From positions 17,141 to 80,217 of the forward strand of contig JAUJNC010000002.1 in NCBI GenBank assembly GCA_030446525.1: DNA of 63,077 nucleotides, in the 5' to 3' direction. This stretch comes from Armatimonadaceae bacterium (lineage in GTDB: Bacteria > Armatimonadota > Armatimonadia > Armatimonadales > Armatimonadaceae). Both the position numbers and the translations under genes were made by a program. Below, piece by piece: positions 1 to 8,513 of the stretch; position 1 is the stretch's first letter, and the number at the start of each line of letters is the position of its first letter. The notes beneath the pieces were generated by a model, which did no database searches, was not told where the DNA came from, and was given only the letters and a program-made list of their open reading frames with translations.

Positions 1-300
1 ACGTCGGCGGTGATCATGGCCTCGCGGCTCCAGCCGTGCTGGGCGTCCAGCGGCATCTGCTCGATGAAGCGCAACTCGTACCCGTGGGCGAGGCACCACC
101 CCAGCAGCTCGGCCGCTTGGTCGTCGTTGTGGCCGCGCAGCAGCACAGCGTTGACCTTCACCGGACTCAGCCCGGCGGCAGCTGCAGCAGCCAGCCCCCT
201 GACGACGTCATCGAACCGGTCGCGCCGGGTGATCGCGCGGAACGTGTCGGGGCGCACGGTGTCGAGGCTCACGTTGACCCGGTCGAGCCCGGCTGAACCC
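1..300 (-). pseudogene. moaA: MoaA (GTP 3',8-cyclase) fragment, 5'-truncated and open at the window edge
   Basis: Read on the minus strand, this stretch encodes the middle of MoaA, the radical-SAM enzyme of the first step of molybdenum cofactor synthesis. Visible blocks are RVNVSLDTVRPDTFRAIT, then GLSPVKVNAVLLRGHNDD and ELRFIEQMPLD, all typical of the MoaA core after the CxxxCxxC cluster. The expected first ~100 residues, including that iron-sulfur motif, are absent: just upstream (about 295-305) the sequence turns into a beta-helix gene in another frame. The C-terminal half would lie outside the window. The product has a plausible customer in the molybdopterin oxidoreductase at 57.7 kb. Whether this is a true truncation or an assembly join cannot be decided here. 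Confidence 0.75.
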
Positions 301-304
301 GGTC
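277..304. other. Junction between moaA and beta-helix sequence, flanked by an 8-bp direct repeat
   Basis: Minus-strand reading passes from a beta-helix protein frame (ending LLREDRV) into the MoaA frame (starting SAGLDRV). The octamer ACCCGGTC occurs at 277-284 and again at 297-304, bracketing the switch. Such microhomology fits either a recombination joint or a false assembly join. Confidence 0.5.
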
Positions 305-757
305 CTCCCGCAGCAGGGTGACGATCTTGCCGCCGGCCACGACCGTGAACGCCGGGAACGCCACGCGCGCGCGGTAAGCCCCCTGCGCGACATCGGGCGC
401 CGGGCGCCAGTCGAGCGTCACCGGCTCGCTGCCGTCCAGGACGGCGCCCGGCTCGCCTTCCAGCGTGACCGGCTTGCCGTACGCCCCGCTGCCGGGGAAC
501 GACACGCGCTCCCGGTAGACGCCGGCGCCGAGGCGGACGGTGTCCCCGGGCCGGGCGCGGTCGAGCGCTTCCTGGACGCTCGCCAGCGGCGCCGCCGCCG
601 TACCCGGCGCGCCCGCCTTGCCCGCCGGCGCGACGTGGAGGACATCGGCGTGGGTGCGGGGCAGAGCCGCGCAGAGACAGAGCGCCGCACTTAAGAACCC
701 GACACGACCCCTTACGGACACCGGTTGTCGTCGTCGTAGCGGTTGCGGTTCAGCCAC
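300..757 (-). CDS. Secreted right-handed beta-helix protein, 3'-truncated
   Basis: This is the N-terminal ~150 residues of a secreted DUF1565/pectate-lyase-like protein. A hydrophobic signal segment (VGFLSAALCLCAALP) is followed by DVLHVAPAGKAGAPGT, SVQEALDRARPGDTVRLGAG and VYRERV, the usual entry into a parallel beta-helix. GTG at 757 is chosen because it directly follows the TAG of the upstream gene and has AAGGAG 12 nt before it; a GTG at 721 in front of the signal segment is an alternative. The coding frame is lost near 300, where moaA sequence begins, so the helical rungs are missing. It probably formed a two-gene operon with the beta-helix gene at 758-1699. The substrate is unknown. Confidence 0.65.
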
Positions 758-1699
758 CTAACCAGAGGTCTCCTTCTTGCGATGAATCGCGCCCTCGCCG
801 TTTTGCGCGAAGACGTTGGTCTCGTCCACGTCCTGGGGCGTGACCATGGCGGCGACGCCCCAGCGGGCGTTGCGCTCGGCGCGGCAGTGGCGCAGGACGT
901 TGTTCTTGCCGTACACGCGGTCCTGGGTCTGCCCGTGCTCCCCTTTCTTGACGGTGTCCCCGCCGAAGCGGAAGCCGTGCCCGCGCCCGCCGCGCGCGAC
1001 GCAGCGCTCGAAGCGGTTGGCGTCGCCGCGCGCGCCGAAGACGGCGCCTTCCGGGTCGCGGCTGTCCTCGCCGACGCAGCCCAGGACGCTGTTGCCCTCG
1101 CTGTCCTCCTTGATGTCCACCGCCTCCGCGGCCTCGGTGCGGAAGGTGCAGTCCTCGACGCGGTTCCCCGTGCACCGGTCCGGGACGTTCGGCGGCGTGT
1201 TCCTGCTGCGCTGCTCCGGGGCCGTGCCGATGTACACGCCCTCGCCGTTCTTGCGGCCCTTGGCCGCGTCAAACCCTTCGCGGCCCATGCGCTCGAACCG
1301 GCACCGGCGCACCACGTTGCCCTGGCTCTGGTTCTTGATGCGCACGCCCTCGCCGCCGATGTCGCGCAGGGTCAGCCCTTCCAGGACGCAGCCCGACACG
1401 CCGTACAGCCAGACGCCGATGTCCGCCTTTTCGACGGTGAAGCCGCGCAGCGTGGTGCGCGGGTGCTGCACTTGGATGCCGCGCCGGTCGCTCGGCCCGC
1501 GGACTACGGCCCCCTGGGGGCCTTCGACTGAGACGCCTCCCACGGCGGTCTCGACGCCGCCCTCGTACACCCCGGGCGCCAGCCGCACGGTGTCACCGCT
1601 TCGCGCCAGCAGGAGCGCGCGCCGCAGGCTGCGCACCGGCGTTTTTGCCGTCCCGTCCGCCCCGTCGTCACCGCCTGGGGAAACAAAAATAACGCTCAC
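758..1699 (-). CDS. Right-handed beta-helix (NosD/DUF1565-like) protein
   Basis: A 313-residue protein made largely of parallel beta-helix rungs. It opens with IFVSPGGDDGADGTAKTPV and SLRRALLLARSGDTVRLAPG, the standard start of this fold, and continues with repeated units such as GVRIKNQSQGNVVRRCRFER and GNRVEDCTFRTEAAEAVDIK. No clear signal peptide is seen, unlike the downstream partner, so export is uncertain. Start GTG at 1699 has AGGAG 9 nt upstream. Proteins of this kind bind or cleave polysaccharides, but no catalytic residues can be assigned. It is transcribed divergently from the SDR gene and ends one base before the start of the truncated beta-helix gene. Confidence 0.75.
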   Translation of the reverse strand: MSVIFVSPGGDDGADGTAKTPVRSLRRALLLARSGDTVRLAPGVYEGGVETAVGGVSVEGPQGAVVRGPSDRRGIQVQHPRTTLRGFTVEKADIGVWLYGVSGCVLEGLTLRDIGGEGVRIKNQSQGNVVRRCRFERMGREGFDAAKGRKNGEGVYIGTAPEQRSRNTPPNVPDRCTGNRVEDCTFRTEAAEAVDIKEDSEGNSVLGCVGEDSRDPEGAVFGARGDANRFERCVARGGRGHGFRFGGDTVKKGEHGQTQDRVYGKNNVLRHCRAERNARWGVAAMVTPQDVDETNVFAQNGEGAIHRKKETSG

Positions 1700-1807
1700 G
1701 TGTCGCTGCTCCTGCGTGGCTATTCGGTTTTGAGGCAGGTTTCTCCTTGCGTCCGGGAAAGGAAAAGCCGCGGCGACTCGCGAAAGAAACCGCCGGGGGA
1801 ACGTGCG

Positions 1808-2572
1808 ATGCGGCGGTTCGAGCAGAAAGTGGCGGTCATCACGGGCGGCGCGGCGGGCATCGGCCTGGCCACCGCCCGGCGGATCGCGTCCGAGGGCGGG
1901 CGCGTCGCCCTGCTGGACTGGTCCCAGGAGGACCTGGACGGGGCGCTATCCCGTCTAACGAGTGAGGGCGCTTCGTGCGTCGGCCAGCGCGGCGACGTCT
2001 CCTCCGCCGCGGACTGCGAGGCCCTCGTCCGCAGGACGCTGGACGCCTGGGGCCGCCTGGACGTGCTGGTCGCCAACGCCGGCGTGCGGGCCTTCGGCTC
2101 TCTGCTCGACGCCCCCGACGAGGACTGGGGAAAGGTCCTGGCGGTGAACCTGCGTGGCGTCGCCAACGCCTGCGTCGCCGCGGCCCGGGCGATGCGGGCG
2201 GGCGGGGCGGGCGGCGCCCTGGTGCTGGTGTCGTCGGCCAACGCCCTGATCGGGCGGGGCGACATGCCGATCTACGACGCCGCCAAGGCGGGCGTTCTCA
2301 GCCTGGCGCGCTCCCTGGCGGTGGACCTGGCCGCCGACGGCATCCGCGTGAACAGCGTGTGCCCCGGCTTCACCGTCACCGACTTCCACATCCGCCGCGC
2401 CGCCGCCGCGGGCCGCACCGCGGACGACCTGCGCGCGACGCAGACCGGCCTGCTGGGGCGCCCGGCGGAGCCGTCCGAGATGGCCGCCGCCATCGCCTTT
2501 CTGGCCTCCGACGACGCGTCCTACATCACCGCCACGAACCTGATGGTCGACGCCGGCCGGCACGCGACGTGA
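1808..2572 (+). CDS. SDR-family NAD(P)-dependent oxidoreductase
   Basis: A classical short-chain dehydrogenase/reductase of 254 residues. The nucleotide-binding motif TGGAAGIG is near residue 12, followed by NAG (NAGVRAFG) and the catalytic set: Ser of LVSSANA and YDAAK (Tyr-x3-Lys). The family oxidises or reduces alcohols, sugars or ketones with NAD(P)(H); the substrate cannot be read from sequence. ATG at 1808 is chosen with GGGGGA just upstream; a GTG at 1700 would add residues that do not resemble the family. It is the first gene of a plus-strand run with the GH109-like gene 32 bp downstream and a PhyH gene, suggesting oxidative sugar or polyol metabolism. Confidence 0.88.
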   Translation: MRRFEQKVAVITGGAAGIGLATARRIASEGGRVALLDWSQEDLDGALSRLTSEGASCVGQRGDVSSAADCEALVRRTLDAWGRLDVLVANAGVRAFGSLLDAPDEDWGKVLAVNLRGVANACVAAARAMRAGGAGGALVLVSSANALIGRGDMPIYDAAKAGVLSLARSLAVDLAADGIRVNSVCPGFTVTDFHIRRAAAAGRTADDLRATQTGLLGRPAEPSEMAAAIAFLASDDASYITATNLMVDAGRHAT

Positions 2573-2604
2573 CCGCAGACAGGCGGCGGGGAAGGGGAAG
2601 TTTC

Positions 2605-3906
2605 ATGCTGATCCCATCCGTTAAGCGACGAGAAGTTCTGCGGCTTGCTGCATGGGGGGGTGCCGCGCTGGCGCTGGGAAAGTCCGCGCGCGGTGCCGGA
2701 GGCGGCCCCGACAGGAAGATCCGCATGGGGTTTATCGGGGTCGGCGGTTGGGGCACGCAGCTCCTCAAGAACGCGCTGTTCCACCCGGCGGTCGAGATCC
2801 CGGCCATCTGCGACATCGACGAGCAAAACCTCGGCCGCGCCCTGGGCATCGTGGAAAAAGCCAGGGGCTATCGGCCGCAAGGGTTCTCTCAAGGGCCGGG
2901 CGACTACCGCCGCATGCTGGCGCGTGACGATTTCGAGGCCGTCCTCATCGCCACGCCCCAGGAGCTGCACGCCGCCATGGCCGTCGATGCCTTGAAGGCC
3001 GGCAAGTTCGTCGGCAGCGAGGTGCCCGCCGCTACCACCGTGGACGAGTGCTGGGAGCTGGTCCGCACGCAGGAGAAGACGGGGACGGGGTACATGATGC
3101 TGGAGAACTACTGCTACTCCGACCACGTCCTGCAGGTTTTGAACATGGCCCGTAAAGGCGTCTTCGGGGAGCTTACGTACGCGGAAGGCGCCTACATCCA
3201 TGAGATCCGGGGCATGCGGTTCGACCCGAACGGCGGCCTGACCTGGCGCGGCGAGAATATCCGCAAAAATGTCGGCAACATCTATCCCACGCACGCCCTC
3301 GGACCCGTCTGCCAGTGGCTGGGGGTCAACCGGGAGGACCGGCTCGTTTCGATGGTCGCCATGGCGAGCAAATCCGCGGCGACACAAGCCTATGCGGCGG
3401 AGAAGTTCGGCAAAGACCATCCGGCCGCGGAGATCGAGTTCCGGAACGGCGACACCAACAACGCGTTGATCAAAACCGCGCAGGGGCGGCTGATCGAGAT
3501 CCGCTATGACGCGGCGTCACCGCGCCCTCACGGCATGGGACAGTACGCGCTCCAGGGCACCCGCGGCGCGTACGAGTCCCGCTTCGGAATCCATAACGTG
3601 TATGTCGAAGGGCGGAGTCCTGACCACAAGTGGGAGCCCCTGGAGAAGTACCGGGGCGAATACCGGCATCCGTACTGGGTCGAAAAGGGCGAGGAGGCGA
3701 ACAAGACGGGCCATTCGGGGGGCGACTTCTTCGTGATGCGGGACTTCCTGGAGGCGATCCGCACCGGCAAGAGCGCGGTCGACGTTTACGACGCGGCGAC
3801 CTGGAGCGTGATCCGTCCGCTGTCCGCCGTGTCCATCGAAGGCGGAAGCAGACCGGTGGAGATCCCCGATTTCACAAGCCGCCGGGCGAAAGCCGGCGCG
3901 GGTTGA
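2605..3906 (+). CDS. Gfo/Idh/MocA oxidoreductase resembling GH109 NAD-dependent glycosidases, Tat signal
   Basis: A 433-residue protein with a twin-arginine leader (KRREVLRLAAWGGAALALG) followed by a Rossmann fold (FIGVGGWGTQ) and a Gfo/Idh/MocA C-terminal domain. Several stretches look like family GH109, glycosidases that use NAD+ in a redox-assisted mechanism (alpha-N-acetylgalactosaminidase is the founding activity): GNIYPTHALGPVCQWL, NREDRLVSMVAMASKS, RNGDTNNALIKTAQGR and SPRPHGMGQYALQGTRG. The Tat leader fits, since such enzymes are exported folded with cofactor bound. ATG at 2605 follows GGGGAAG. It could instead be a plain dehydrogenase. The GH109 link is from remembered motifs and is moderately sure; the Gfo/Idh assignment is firm. 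Confidence 0.82.
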   Translation: MLIPSVKRREVLRLAAWGGAALALGKSARGAGGGPDRKIRMGFIGVGGWGTQLLKNALFHPAVEIPAICDIDEQNLGRALGIVEKARGYRPQGFSQGPGDYRRMLARDDFEAVLIATPQELHAAMAVDALKAGKFVGSEVPAATTVDECWELVRTQEKTGTGYMMLENYCYSDHVLQVLNMARKGVFGELTYAEGAYIHEIRGMRFDPNGGLTWRGENIRKNVGNIYPTHALGPVCQWLGVNREDRLVSMVAMASKSAATQAYAAEKFGKDHPAAEIEFRNGDTNNALIKTAQGRLIEIRYDAASPRPHGMGQYALQGTRGAYESRFGIHNVYVEGRSPDHKWEPLEKYRGEYRHPYWVEKGEEANKTGHSGGDFFVMRDFLEAIRTGKSAVDVYDAATWSVIRPLSAVSIEGGSRPVEIPDFTSRRAKAGAG

Positions 3907-3937
3907 GTGGTAAAGGTCTCAAAAGGAGAAGAGCAAG

Positions 3938-4735
3938 ATGCCAGGGATGAAACTGACCCCGGAAGAGCGGGAAACGCAGACGTTGAGTGCGGACACCTTG
4001 AAGCTCGCCGCGCAATCGGTGAAGGTGAACGGGTACGTCCTCTTCGAGGGCGTGCTGCCGCCCGACCTGGTGGCCGAGCTGCGCGCCGCGTTCCTGCGCG
4101 TCTTCGAGGCGCACGTGGCGCGCACGGACCCGAACCGCGGGGCGAACCGCTACCAGATGCACCTGCCGTTCATGGCGCCCTTCAACGACGCGGCCGTCAT
4201 CACCAACCCGCTCGCGCTGGCGGTCCTCGACGCGCTGCTGGGCAAGGACTCCGTGTGTCACTACTTCGCCTCCGACACTCCGCTGCCCGGCTCGGACTAT
4301 CAGCGCGTGCACTCGGACATCCACCTTCTCTTCCCCGAGACGCCGCTGTCGCTGCCGGCGTACAGCATCGTGGTCAACATCCCCCTGGTGGACTTCCGCG
4401 CCGACAACGGCCCCTTGGAGATCTGGCCCGGCGGGACGCACCTGATGCCCGGCGAAACCGACGTCCAGGAGCTGGCTCCCCGGATGCACTCGGAGCCCGT
4501 GCTGATGCCCGCCGGCTCCCTCCTGATCCGGGACATGCGGATGTGGCATCGCGGCACGCCCAACCGCTCGCAGGAGGCCCGCCCCAACATGGCGCTCATC
4601 TACTCGCGCCCGTGGCTGAAAACCAAATACCCGCCGATCGGCATCCCCGCCGAAACCCACGAGGCGCTGTCCGACCGCGCCAAACACCTTTTCCGCTTCG
4701 AGGACATCGGGGGACCCGTGGTGAACGCCCCCTAG
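3938..4735 (+). CDS. Phytanoyl-CoA dioxygenase (PhyH) family protein
   Basis: A 265-residue Fe(II)/2-oxoglutarate-dependent oxygenase of the PhyH family. The iron-binding facial triad is visible as VHSDIH (His-x-Asp) near residue 128 and the distal His in WHRGTPN near residue 205; the basic residue following (RPNMALIYSRP) fits the 2-oxoglutarate site. Members hydroxylate small molecules; the substrate here is unknown. AAAAGGAG lies 12 nt before the ATG. It closes the SDR / GH109-like operon, 31 bp after the preceding gene, and faces a convergent beta-helix gene. A second PhyH gene occurs at 12989-13753. Confidence 0.88.
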   Translation: MPGMKLTPEERETQTLSADTLKLAAQSVKVNGYVLFEGVLPPDLVAELRAAFLRVFEAHVARTDPNRGANRYQMHLPFMAPFNDAAVITNPLALAVLDALLGKDSVCHYFASDTPLPGSDYQRVHSDIHLLFPETPLSLPAYSIVVNIPLVDFRADNGPLEIWPGGTHLMPGETDVQELAPRMHSEPVLMPAGSLLIRDMRMWHRGTPNRSQEARPNMALIYSRPWLKTKYPPIGIPAETHEALSDRAKHLFRFEDIGGPVVNAP

Positions 4736-4775
4736 CAGGCCAACGGATTCCTTCCACCGATGCGGTAGAAAGGGC

Positions 4776-4787
4776 TCCTTGCAAGGA
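4776..4787. repeat. 12-bp perfect palindrome between convergent genes
   Basis: TCCTTGCAAGGA is self-complementary and sits in the 72-bp gap between the convergent PhyH and beta-helix genes. It is short, has no T-run and may be chance; a role in transcription stop is possible. Confidence 0.25.
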
Positions 4788-4807
4788 CCTGCCCCGGCAA
4801 AAAGCGC

Positions 4808-6022
4808 TTATTTGGGCAATGCGTCCGCGCCCGCCTTTGACGCCGGGCTGTTCGGCTGCAGGCGCAGGTCGCCCTTATCCGCATCGCGGAACAGGGGGTC
4901 CTTGCCGTAAACGCCGCCGGCCTCTTTCGTCGGCAGTGTGGGGCGGCTTTTGGCCGGGTCGTCCGCGCAGTACCAGAAGTTGCGCGCGAACGTGAACGTT
5001 TCGGGGGCGGTGCCGGGCCCGATGTTGACGCCGCCCTCGGACCACTCGCCGGAGCGGAAGACGACGAGATTCTCCGTGAACGTGCCGTCGCGGCAGGGGA
5101 CGAAGCCCGGCGCCCGCGTTTCCTGGAGGATCCGCAGCGCCCATCGCCGGGGGCGGTAGATCGTGTTGAAGCGGACGACCGCCCCGTCCACGCCGACGAA
5201 AGCGACGGGTGCCTGCCCGCCGATAAAGGTGTTGCCCTCCACGCGGATGTCTTTGGCCTCGTAATACCGGGCTGCCTGCCCCGAAGGCGTTTGCAGCGGC
5301 GGGCGGAAGAACTGCAGGCCCGTGCTGCCGCCGATGTTGACGGCGCGCGCACCGGCGTTCTCGAAGCGGCAGCCACGCACGGTGATGTCACGGGTGCCCC
5401 CCTTCGCCTGCACGCCGGTGGCGCCGGTCTCGCCTTCGCTGTGCCGGAAGGTGCAGCCTTCGATAACGCCGCGGTGACAGCCGACCATGTCGATGCCCTG
5501 GCCGCCGACGCGCTCGACGGTGCAGCCTTCGATGCGGAAGTCGTCCACGCCCGACAGTTTGACGCCGTCGTGGTTGCCGCGCGGCCCCACGTCGGTTATC
5601 TTCAGGCCCCGCAGAAGGACGTGGTGTGACGGCGTGTCGTACGAGCCGCCGTCGTCGATGTTGAGCCCGTTGCCGGTCGCGCCCGTGAGGGTGAGGTCGC
5701 GCAGCTCCACGTGCGCGGCGTCGGTGAGGTGCATCCCCTCGACGCGGCCTTTGATGACCGGCGGATTCTTGGGATCGGCGGCGGCGATGACGATGGGCTT
5801 ATCCGGTCTCCCCTGGAGCCTGGGGAAGTAGAACCCGCCGGGGTACTCGCCGGGCGCGAGCAGGCTACGCGCCCCCGGCTTCGCCCGCGCGACCGCCTGC
5901 CGGAACTCCTCGGCATCCCGCACCGTCACCGCCGCGGGCTCGCCCAGGGCGTACCCCACGGCGGCCCACCCAAGGCCCAAAAGCGCCGCGAACGCCCCCG
6001 ATCTCGAAGCCATTTTAGACAT
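4808..6022 (-). CDS. Secreted right-handed beta-helix protein
   Basis: A 404-residue protein with a signal peptide (hydrophobic residues 8-27, cleavage likely after YALG) and a parallel beta-helix domain. The opening AEEFRQAVARAKPGARSLLA and GEYPGGFYFPRLQG is followed by rungs such as HVELRDLTLTGATGNGLNI, FRIEGCTVERVGGQGIDM and DITVRGCRFENAGARAVNI. The last part (NSPASKAGADA) is the usual end of this family in polysaccharide-processing bacteria. The start codon overlaps the stop of the upstream GNAT gene by 8 nt, so translation is probably coupled. Likely outside the cytoplasm, acting on or binding polysaccharide; no catalytic residue is assigned. Confidence 0.82.
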   Translation of the reverse strand: MSKMASRSGAFAALLGLGWAAVGYALGEPAAVTVRDAEEFRQAVARAKPGARSLLAPGEYPGGFYFPRLQGRPDKPIVIAAADPKNPPVIKGRVEGMHLTDAAHVELRDLTLTGATGNGLNIDDGGSYDTPSHHVLLRGLKITDVGPRGNHDGVKLSGVDDFRIEGCTVERVGGQGIDMVGCHRGVIEGCTFRHSEGETGATGVQAKGGTRDITVRGCRFENAGARAVNIGGSTGLQFFRPPLQTPSGQAARYYEAKDIRVEGNTFIGGQAPVAFVGVDGAVVRFNTIYRPRRWALRILQETRAPGFVPCRDGTFTENLVVFRSGEWSEGGVNIGPGTAPETFTFARNFWYCADDPAKSRPTLPTKEAGGVYGKDPLFRDADKGDLRLQPNSPASKAGADALPK

Positions 6023-7139
6023 AGTTGATCCCGTACCATAAACACGGCAGCGGCAGAATCGTCCTCAGTACCTCGTTCCACCCACCGTGCCGCTCCAGCG
6101 CCTGCGCCTCCGCGCCGTCGACCGTGCCAAACAGCAGCCGCGTCGCCGTATCCCGGTCGGCGCCGAGCTCGTCGCCGGCGACGCCGAAGCCATAGTGCTC
6201 GTCGCGCTGCCAGAAAGAGAGCTGGGCCGCGGCCTGCCGGCCCAGCAGCTCTTCGAACCGCGGACGCATCCGCCCCATCAGCTGTTCAAAGTGGATCAGT
6301 TTGACCGTTCCCGAGGCCGGGCTGGGCGTTCCCTGCAAGCCGGCGCTTTCACACAGCGAGCGGAAAAGGCGGTCGTGACGCTGCACCTGCCAGCCCAGCT
6401 CCGCCAGGGCGTAGCGGTGGAAGATCTGCGGCAGCGCGGCGAGCAGGGCGTGGCGGTCGCCCGCGAACTCGGCCAGCCGCGCCTTGTTGTCGCGCGGGCG
6501 CTGGACGATGGCGTACGCGCGAAAGTCGCCGCGCTCGCGGACAACGAGGAAGTCGGACGGGCGGTTCATCACGACGCCGATCTGGCGCGCGTAGCGGTAG
6601 TCGTCGGGGGGGCGCAGGAAGCGCACCGGCTCGTGGCGGTAGCAGTCCATGACCAGGGGCAGTTCGTCATCGGTCATGGGCTCGACCGTCACCTCCCGCC
6701 CCGGCCGGGGCGGGGCGAAAAAGGGGGATTGCGCCGTCAGAGTGAAGGCGCTGTCGCCGCCGACGCGCAGGCAGCCGCGCCTCCGATACAGGCTGCGGTC
6801 CCCGGAAACGATCATGACGTCCACGCCGTCGCCGTGCGCCTTTTCCACGGCGTCGTCGAAGCAAGCAGATGCCAGGCCGCGCCCGCGGTACTCCGGGTGC
6901 GTCGCCACGGCGCCGATGCAGCAGACCTGGATGGGGCAGCCGAAGAATGTGGCGCGTCGCTGCGTCATGCCGACGTGGCTGACACACCTGGCGGCGTCCA
7001 CGCAGACCCGAAGGTTTTCCCGGTTCTCCTCGTTGAAGAGCTGCGTGTACTGGTCCACCAGCCCGGCACGGAAGACCGTATCCGTGAGCGCCCGCAGGGA
7101 CGCCCACTCCTTGTTGCGTACGGCGCGCGGACCTTCCAT
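6015..7139 (-). CDS. Eis-like GNAT acetyltransferase
   Basis: A 374-residue protein with an N-terminal GNAT fold. Motif A is clear: GAVATHPEYRGRGLASACFDDAVE carries the acetyl-CoA pyrophosphate-binding R-G-x-G/A signature near residues 75-98. The length and the second half (residues ~150-374) resemble the two- to three-domain Eis/MSMEG-type N-acetyltransferases rather than a single-domain GNAT. The acceptor is unknown. It starts 9 nt after the carbon-nitrogen hydrolase stop and overlaps the beta-helix gene, so it belongs to the same five-gene operon. No signal peptide; cytoplasmic. Confidence 0.82.
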   Translation of the reverse strand: MEGPRAVRNKEWASLRALTDTVFRAGLVDQYTQLFNEENRENLRVCVDAARCVSHVGMTQRRATFFGCPIQVCCIGAVATHPEYRGRGLASACFDDAVEKAHGDGVDVMIVSGDRSLYRRRGCLRVGGDSAFTLTAQSPFFAPPRPGREVTVEPMTDDELPLVMDCYRHEPVRFLRPPDDYRYARQIGVVMNRPSDFLVVRERGDFRAYAIVQRPRDNKARLAEFAGDRHALLAALPQIFHRYALAELGWQVQRHDRLFRSLCESAGLQGTPSPASGTVKLIHFEQLMGRMRPRFEELLGRQAAAQLSFWQRDEHYGFGVAGDELGADRDTATRLLFGTVDGAEAQALERHGGWNEVLRTILPLPCLWYGINYV

Positions 7140-7148
7140 GGCGTGGGC

Positions 7149-8513
7149 TTACCGGACCGCGCCCTCGACCGGGATGTCGGGGCGGCGCTCTTTCCAGGTG
7201 CGCGTCTTCATGTCACCGAGCCACGGCTGCACGATCTTGCGGTCCAGGTGGAGGTCGGCGAGCGCGACGGGATCGTCCTTGGTCGCCTCGGCGAGCACGC
7301 CGCCCGTCGGGTCCACGATGAAGGTCTTCATGTCATAGCTCGAGGTCACCAGGAACACGTGGTTCTCGATCGCCCGCGCCCGGGCCAGCACTTCGCTCCC
7401 GCCCCAGATCGGCAGCAGGATCAGCTCCGCGCCCTGGAGCGCCAGGGCGCGCGCGGGTTCGGGGAACTGCAGGTCCCAGCAGATCATCAGGCCCACTTTG
7501 CCGAAGTCGGTCGTGAAGACGGGGTACGAATCGCCCGGGGTGATGCCGCCCTCGACCTCCTCCCGCGGCAGGTGCGTCTTGCGATACACGCCGGCGACCT
7601 CGCCGTCGCGCCCCAGCAGGACGGCGGTGTTATAAACGGCGCTTCCCGCGCGCTCGTAGATCCCCGCCACGAGGTAGCAGCTGAGCCCCTTCGCGAGGGC
7701 GCCCAGCTTCCGGGTCGTCGGTCCGGGGATCGGTTCGCTCACCTCGGCGTAGCTTTTGCCGTTGCCGACCACGGTGATGCCTTCGGGCAGGCAGACCACG
7801 TCGGGCTTCTGCCCCGCCGCGGTCTCGATCAGGCGGCAGAACTGGTCCACGCTCTCCGCCGCGGACTTCGTCCCGCGCGGGCGGTGGTAGATCGTCAGTG
7901 CGCGCACCACGCGCTGCGGGGGGGAGGCCTCTTCGCGCAGCTGGATGTCGTCCCACCAGACCGTGCCCTGCGCGCACCAGCCGAGGGCAAGCTCGATCAC
8001 GACGCTGCGGGCGTCCGGGGGCGCGCAAGCGACGTGCTCCACCTTCGTCCACGCGCCGTCCCTGCCCGCGTCGAGGGCGTAGTCGGGCGGACGGGTGCGC
8101 TTGCCGTTTTCGTCCAGCCACTCCAGCCGTGCCGACACGCACCGGCGTTCCTGGGCGACGCCCTGCACGCGGTAGTGGGCGACGAATCGGTAGGCGCGCC
8201 CGCCGGCGATGTTCTCGACGCGCCGCCGCCAGGCGCCGAAGGCCGCCGGGTTGCTGCCCTCGATCCGCAGCGCCCCGCGCCCGGCCCGTCCCACCGCCGG
8301 GTCCACGGAAAACGAGGGCGCTATCTCGTCGCGCGGCGACCAGGTCGTCCAGCCCTGGGGCGCCCCGTCTGCTTGATCCACCCGCGCGAAGTCCCGGAAA
8401 TCGGCCACCGTCACCGGTTCTGCTCCTTTCGCCCCGCCACAAAACACGCACGCTGCCGCCAGCGCGCCGATGAACACCTTGCGTCGCAGGCCCGCCAAAC
8501 CGGGATGGTTCAT
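7149..8513 (-). CDS. Secreted carbon-nitrogen hydrolase (nitrilase superfamily) with N-terminal binding domain
   Basis: A 454-residue protein. Residues ~10-30 form a signal peptide (VFIGALAAACVFCGGA). Residues ~35-190 look like a carbohydrate-binding or jelly-roll module (ALRIEGSNPAAF, GTVWWDDIQLREE). The C-terminal nitrilase fold has all three catalytic residues: Glu in CLPEGIT, Lys in YRKTHLPREE, Cys in GLMICWDLQFPE. Such enzymes hydrolyse amides or nitriles. ATG at 8513 is used because its ATGA overlaps the stop of the upstream gene, indicating coupling; the frame is open further upstream but without similarity. An exported amidase fused to a binding module suggests cleavage of an amide on an external polymer, which is an inference. 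Confidence 0.85.
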   Translation of the reverse strand: MNHPGLAGLRRKVFIGALAAACVFCGGAKGAEPVTVADFRDFARVDQADGAPQGWTTWSPRDEIAPSFSVDPAVGRAGRGALRIEGSNPAAFGAWRRRVENIAGGRAYRFVAHYRVQGVAQERRCVSARLEWLDENGKRTRPPDYALDAGRDGAWTKVEHVACAPPDARSVVIELALGWCAQGTVWWDDIQLREEASPPQRVVRALTIYHRPRGTKSAAESVDQFCRLIETAAGQKPDVVCLPEGITVVGNGKSYAEVSEPIPGPTTRKLGALAKGLSCYLVAGIYERAGSAVYNTAVLLGRDGEVAGVYRKTHLPREEVEGGITPGDSYPVFTTDFGKVGLMICWDLQFPEPARALALQGAELILLPIWGGSEVLARARAIENHVFLVTSSYDMKTFIVDPTGGVLAEATKDDPVALADLHLDRKIVQPWLGDMKTRTWKERRPDIPVEGAVR

